64,000 nucleotides of DNA. Origin: Virgibacillus ihumii (GTDB lineage: Bacteria; Bacillota; Bacilli; Bacillales; Amphibacillaceae). The stretch's first letter is position 1, and every line of letters begins with the position of its first letter. The notes beneath the pieces are model-generated. The model saw only the letters and a program-made list of their open reading frames with translations. It searched no databases and was not told the origin of the DNA. The translations under genes and the position numbers were made by a program. Positions 60,910 through 64,000 of this stretch are shown here, one piece after another. The stretch spans positions 558,001-622,000 of the forward strand of contig NZ_CACVAN010000001.1 of assembly GCF_902726655.1 (NCBI RefSeq), written 5' to 3'.

Positions 60910-62148
60910 ATGCAGATACTGGTCCAAAAATTTGGGGGAACTTCCGTTCAAACGGAAGAAAACCGTAACCATGTTATCAATCATATAAAAAATGCACTTG
61001 TGCAGGATTATAAAGTAGTAGTTGTTGTATCTGCATTGGGACGTAAGCCTGATCCATATGCAACAGACACATTGCTTGAACTTATTGATTTTCCTTCCAA
61101 TCAGAATGCGAAGCGGGAAGTTGATCTGCTGATGTCGTGTGGAGAAACAATTGCATCTGTAGTAATGTCCAATGAGCTGCAAAAAAAGCACATCCAGGCA
61201 ACAGCTTTAACCGGAGCGCAGGCAGGATTTATTACAAATGAAGATTTTAATCAGGCAAAAATAAAAGAAGTGAAAACGGATCGGATAATGAGGGAACTTG
61301 AGCAAAATGATGTTGTGGTAGTTGCCGGATTTCAGGGACAGACTGCTTCCGGTGAAATTACTACGATCGGCCGGGGAGGCAGTGATACAACGGCAGCTGC
61401 GTTGGGTGCTGCGCTTACTGCTGAGCGCATTGAAATCTTTACCGATGTAAATGGGATTATGACAGCAGATCCGCGAGTAGTATCTTCAGCGCGCGCATTG
61501 GATGTAGTGACGTATACTGAAATATGTAATTTGGCGTATCAAGGTGCAAAGGTCATTCATCCGCGGGCAGTGGAGATTGCGATGCAGGCTAAAATCCCTA
61601 TCCGTGTCCGTTCCACTTATATGCAGGATGAGGGCACACTGGTAACTGCTTCACGTGTTGAGGAGGCAGGTAAGGATATTACCGACCGGATGATAACCGG
61701 GATTGCGCATATGTCCGCGATTACACAAATTAAGATACACACAAAAGAAGAGGCACATCGCCTGCAGTCTGAAGTATTTAAGGCGATGGCAGAAGCAGGA
61801 ATATCCGTCGATTTTATTAATATTTCACCGACAGGGGTTATTTACACTGTTCCGGAAGCTCATACTCAAAAGGCACTGCACATACTGGAGACACTTGGTT
61901 TTCAGCCGGAAATCACCGAGAAATGTGCAAAGGTATCAGCTGTAGGAGCCGGAATGACAGGCGTACCCGGGGTTGCATCAAGAATTGTTCAGTCACTGAC
62001 TAATGCCGGAGTGCAAATATTGCAATCGGCTGACAGTCATACGACGATATGGGTGCTTATCAATGAAAAGGACTTGAGTGCAGCTGTCAATGCACTTCAT
62101 GATGTTTTCCAATTAAGCGGCGTCAATGACGAGTATCCTATTACTTAA
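60910..62148 (+). CDS. dapG: Aspartokinase I (diaminopimelate-sensitive type)
   Basis: 412 residues. The kinase domain has VQKFGGTSV, GRGGSDTTAAALGAAL and FTDVNGIMTADPR. Two C-terminal ACT domains follow (about 265-410). By position between asd and dapA it is the DapG isoenzyme. Feedback control by meso-diaminopimelate is inferred from B. subtilis. No riboswitch was seen upstream. Confidence 0.95.
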   Translation: MQILVQKFGGTSVQTEENRNHVINHIKNALVQDYKVVVVVSALGRKPDPYATDTLLELIDFPSNQNAKREVDLLMSCGETIASVVMSNELQKKHIQATALTGAQAGFITNEDFNQAKIKEVKTDRIMRELEQNDVVVVAGFQGQTASGEITTIGRGGSDTTAAALGAALTAERIEIFTDVNGIMTADPRVVSSARALDVVTYTEICNLAYQGAKVIHPRAVEIAMQAKIPIRVRSTYMQDEGTLVTASRVEEAGKDITDRMITGIAHMSAITQIKIHTKEEAHRLQSEVFKAMAEAGISVDFINISPTGVIYTVPEAHTQKALHILETLGFQPEITEKCAKVSAVGAGMTGVPGVASRIVQSLTNAGVQILQSADSHTTIWVLINEKDLSAAVNALHDVFQLSGVNDEYPIT

Positions 62149-62165
62149 GAGAAGGGTGTAAAGAC

Positions 62166-63047
62166 ATGAATTTTGGAAATGTCCTGACAGCAATGGTTAC
62201 CCCATTTGATGAAAGTGGAAAGGTGGATCTTCAGAAGACTACCGGACTTATTGAGCATCTTCTGGAAAACGGCAGTGATGGCCTGGTCATTGCCGGTACA
62301 ACAGGGGAGTCCCCAACATTGACCAAAGAGGAAAAAATCTCCCTATTAAAGCAAACTGTTAAAACTGTTAATAAACGTGTTCCAGTAATTGCTGGTACCG
62401 GAAGCAATAATACCGCTGCATCCATTTCTTTTACAAGAGAAGCTGAAACAAGTGGAGCAGATGCAATCATGCTAGTTGTTCCATATTATAATAAACCCAG
62501 TCAACGGGGGCTTTATGAACATTTCTCCGCAATTGCGAATGCAACTAAGTTACCGGTGATGCTGTATAATATTCCCGGCAGGTCAGTTGTAAAAATGGAG
62601 GCAAATACAATTGTTCAGCTGAGTAAAGTGAAAAATATTGTATCTGTTAAAGAAGCAAGCGGGGATCTTGATTTAATTTCAGAAGTAATTGAACGCACGG
62701 GTGATGATTTCAGTGTGTACTCAGGGGAGGACAGTGTGACATTACCGTTACTCGCTCTCGGTGGTGACGGTGTTGTCTCCGTAGCTTCCCATGTTATTGG
62801 TAACGAGATACAGAAAATGGTTACCGCATTTAAAAGCGGCAAAGTATCCGATGCCGGCAATCTGCACCGGAAGCTTCTCCCTGTTATGAACGGCTTATTT
62901 GCTGCACCGTCACCATCCCCGGTAAAAGCTGCCTTGCGGATGAAAGGTATCGATACAGGCAGTGTTCGGATGCCATTACTCGAGTTGACCGATACAGAAA
63001 AACAGGTGTTGAAGGAAACGTTAAACCTTGTCTCTGTTACACAATAG
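62166..63047 (+). CDS. dapA: 4-hydroxy-tetrahydrodipicolinate synthase
   Basis: 293 residues, a TIM barrel. The Schiff-base Lys162 is in VSVKEASGD and Tyr134 in LYNIPGRS. GTTGESPTL and PYYNKPSQ are conserved. It condenses pyruvate with aspartate semialdehyde. It is the branch to lysine, peptidoglycan and, in the mother cell, dipicolinate. AGAAGGGTG precedes it and a terminator follows. Confidence 0.97.
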   Translation: MNFGNVLTAMVTPFDESGKVDLQKTTGLIEHLLENGSDGLVIAGTTGESPTLTKEEKISLLKQTVKTVNKRVPVIAGTGSNNTAASISFTREAETSGADAIMLVVPYYNKPSQRGLYEHFSAIANATKLPVMLYNIPGRSVVKMEANTIVQLSKVKNIVSVKEASGDLDLISEVIERTGDDFSVYSGEDSVTLPLLALGGDGVVSVASHVIGNEIQKMVTAFKSGKVSDAGNLHRKLLPVMNGLFAAPSPSPVKAALRMKGIDTGSVRMPLLELTDTEKQVLKETLNLVSVTQ

Positions 63048-63091
63048 TGTTGCTTTTATATTAACAGTATCAAAGAAAAAGTATTATCATT

Positions 63092-63121
63092 AAAAATACC
63101 GGCTAAGATGCCGGTATTTTT
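63092..63121 (+). terminator. Rho-independent terminator after dapA
   Basis: AAAAATACCGGC and GCCGGTATTTTT form a perfect 12-bp stem over TAAGAT. Confidence 0.9.
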
Positions 63122-63197
63122 ATGCATTTATTCGCATGAAACACTCCGGGTTAGATAATACTAAAGGTATGACTTTATTAGAAAAGGAGTGTTCTGC

Positions 63198-63932
63198 ATG
63201 GATAAAGAACCATCAAAAAAGGACGACCAGAATCAGGGTGACCAGAATAACCAATCCTCACTCGTTCAAAAAATTCAGCAGCTGGGTCAATCCAATGTCC
63301 CACAAGCACCGGATTCTAACATTCATGTATTATCGATAATAGGTCAAGTGGAAGGTCATGTCCAGCTGCCGCCGCAAAACAAAACAACGAAATATGAACA
63401 TTTGCTTCCGCAGCTTATTGCAATTGAACAAAACCCCAAGATAGAAGGTGTTGTTGTATTATTAAATACAGTCGGTGGCGATGTGGAAGCTGGTCTGGCT
63501 TTATCTGAAATGATTGCCTCGATTTCCAAGCCAACCGTGTCTATTGTTCTTGGGGGCGGGCATTCAATCGGAGTGCCGATTGCTGTTGCGACAGATTATT
63601 CTTTTATCGCTCCGACCGCAACGATGATTATCCATCCAATACGGCTGACCGGAATGGTTATCGGAGTTCCGCAAACATTTGAATACCTGGAAAAAATGCA
63701 GGACAGGGTCATTGATTTTGTTGTACAGCATTCAAATATTAAAGAGGAAAAATTTAAGGAGCTCATGTTTGCAAGGGGCAATCTGACACGTGATATTGGT
63801 TCGAATGTCGTTGGTGAAAATGCGGTGGAATACGGACTAATTGACGGGGTTGGCGGCGTTCAAAAAGCAATGCAGAAAGTCAATGAGCTTATTGACAAGA
63901 ATAAAGGTAACGAGGAACAGGTGGTTCAATGA
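63198..63932 (+). CDS. tepA: ClpP-fold protein TepA
   Basis: 244 residues from the ATG at 63198, after AAAAGGAGTG. The polar, Gln/Asn-rich N-terminus (about 1-40) precedes a ClpP/crotonase-like domain. [18 protein letters not shown] and the serine in [11 protein letters not shown] are consistent with a serine protease site. It is called translocation-enhancing protein in B. subtilis and may degrade signal peptides. rnjB, normally between dapA and tepA, is absent. Confidence 0.92.
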   Translation: MDKEPSKKDDQNQGDQNNQSSLVQKIQQLGQSNVPQAPDSNIHVLSIIGQVEGHVQLPPQNKTTKYEHLLPQLIAIEQNPKIEGVVVLLNTVGGDVEAGLALSEMIASISKPTVSIVLGGGHSIGVPIAVATDYSFIAPTATMIIHPIRLTGMVIGVPQTFEYLEKMQDRVIDFVVQHSNIKEEKFKELMFARGNLTRDIGSNVVGENAVEYGLIDGVGGVQKAMQKVNELIDKNKGNEEQVVQ

Positions 63933-64000
63933 TTTTGTATACGCCTTTAGCCAACTCGGACATATTTCCTGCAGAAAATGACGTGCTTGCAAAACGGCAT
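63929..64000 (+). CDS. ylzJ: YlzJ-like protein, 3' end cut by window edge
   Basis: The ATG at 63929 overlaps the tepA stop (ATGA). The first 24 codons read [20 protein letters not shown] and so on. The MILYT start and place after tepA match B. subtilis YlzJ, a short protein of unknown function that precedes spoIIIE. Confidence 0.75.
   Translation, partial: MILYTPLANSDIFPAENDVLAKRH

Overview
The window comes from a low-to-moderate G+C, Gram-positive, endospore-forming member of the Bacillaceae. It looks closest to the Virgibacillus/Oceanobacillus/Lentibacillus group, but the exact genus is inference. The backbone follows the Bacillus subtilis order from sdaAB-sdaAA-recG through smc-ftsY-ffh, sucCD, codY, rpsB-tsf, polC, nusA-infB and pnp to spoVFA-spoVFB-asd-dapG-dapA-tepA. 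Dipicolinate synthase genes, CodY, HslVU with the Bacillus type of N-terminal extension, FapR and PolC all fit that assignment. Nearly every gene is on the + strand. The exceptions are a truncated nucleobase permease and a DUF2252 gene at the left end, and a small DUF1128 gene between rnc and smc.

Layout: 1-2.3 kb, permease fragment, repeat D and DUF2252 gene (all -). 2.4-10.6 kb, L-serine dehydratase, recG, the FapR-controlled phospholipid/fatty acid operon (fapR-plsX-fabD-fabG-acpP) and rnc. 11-20.3 kb, smc and the SRP/ribosome-maturation block (ftsY, ylxM, ffh, rpsP, khpA, ylqD, rimM, trmD, rplS with an L19 leader). 20.6-28.7 kb, signal peptidase, rbgA, repeat A, rnhB, sucCD, dprA, topA. 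28.8-33 kb, an orphan small gene, xerC, hslVU, codY. 33.1-33.8 kb, composite repeat B. 34-40.5 kb, rpsB-tsf-pyrH-frr, repeat E, uppS-cdsA-rseP. 40.6-54.9 kb, polC, the rimP-nusA-rnpM-rplGA-infB-ylxP-rbfA block, truB-ribF-rpsO, repeat F, pnp. 55.0-55.4 kb, repeat C. 55.6-64 kb, ylxY-mlpA-ymxH, spoVF and lysine/DAP genes, tepA and the start of ylzJ.

The protein-coding content is mostly housekeeping: lipid precursor supply, protein targeting, ribosome assembly, replication, tRNA modification, RNA decay, cell-wall precursor and spore dipicolinate synthesis. Two things are not ordinary. First, several genes expected in this conserved order are absent: the whole fla/che operon between codY and rpsB, plus trmFO, dxr, proS, rnjB and the ylqG/ylqH pair. 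Second, the intergenic regions carry a family of long inverted-repeat elements. Element D is a single hairpin unit. Elements A, B and C are head-to-head dimers of that unit, bounded by 12-bp terminal inverted repeats. Element B additionally contains two copies of a nested module of about 60 bp whose differences are mostly compensated base-pair changes, as expected of a folded RNA or a conserved palindrome. Element B sits exactly where the flagellar operon would be. A second, smaller repeat family (E and F) flanks frr/uppS and rpsO/pnp. I cannot name these repeat families from sequence alone.

No rRNA, tRNA, CRISPR array, prophage or transposase gene was seen.
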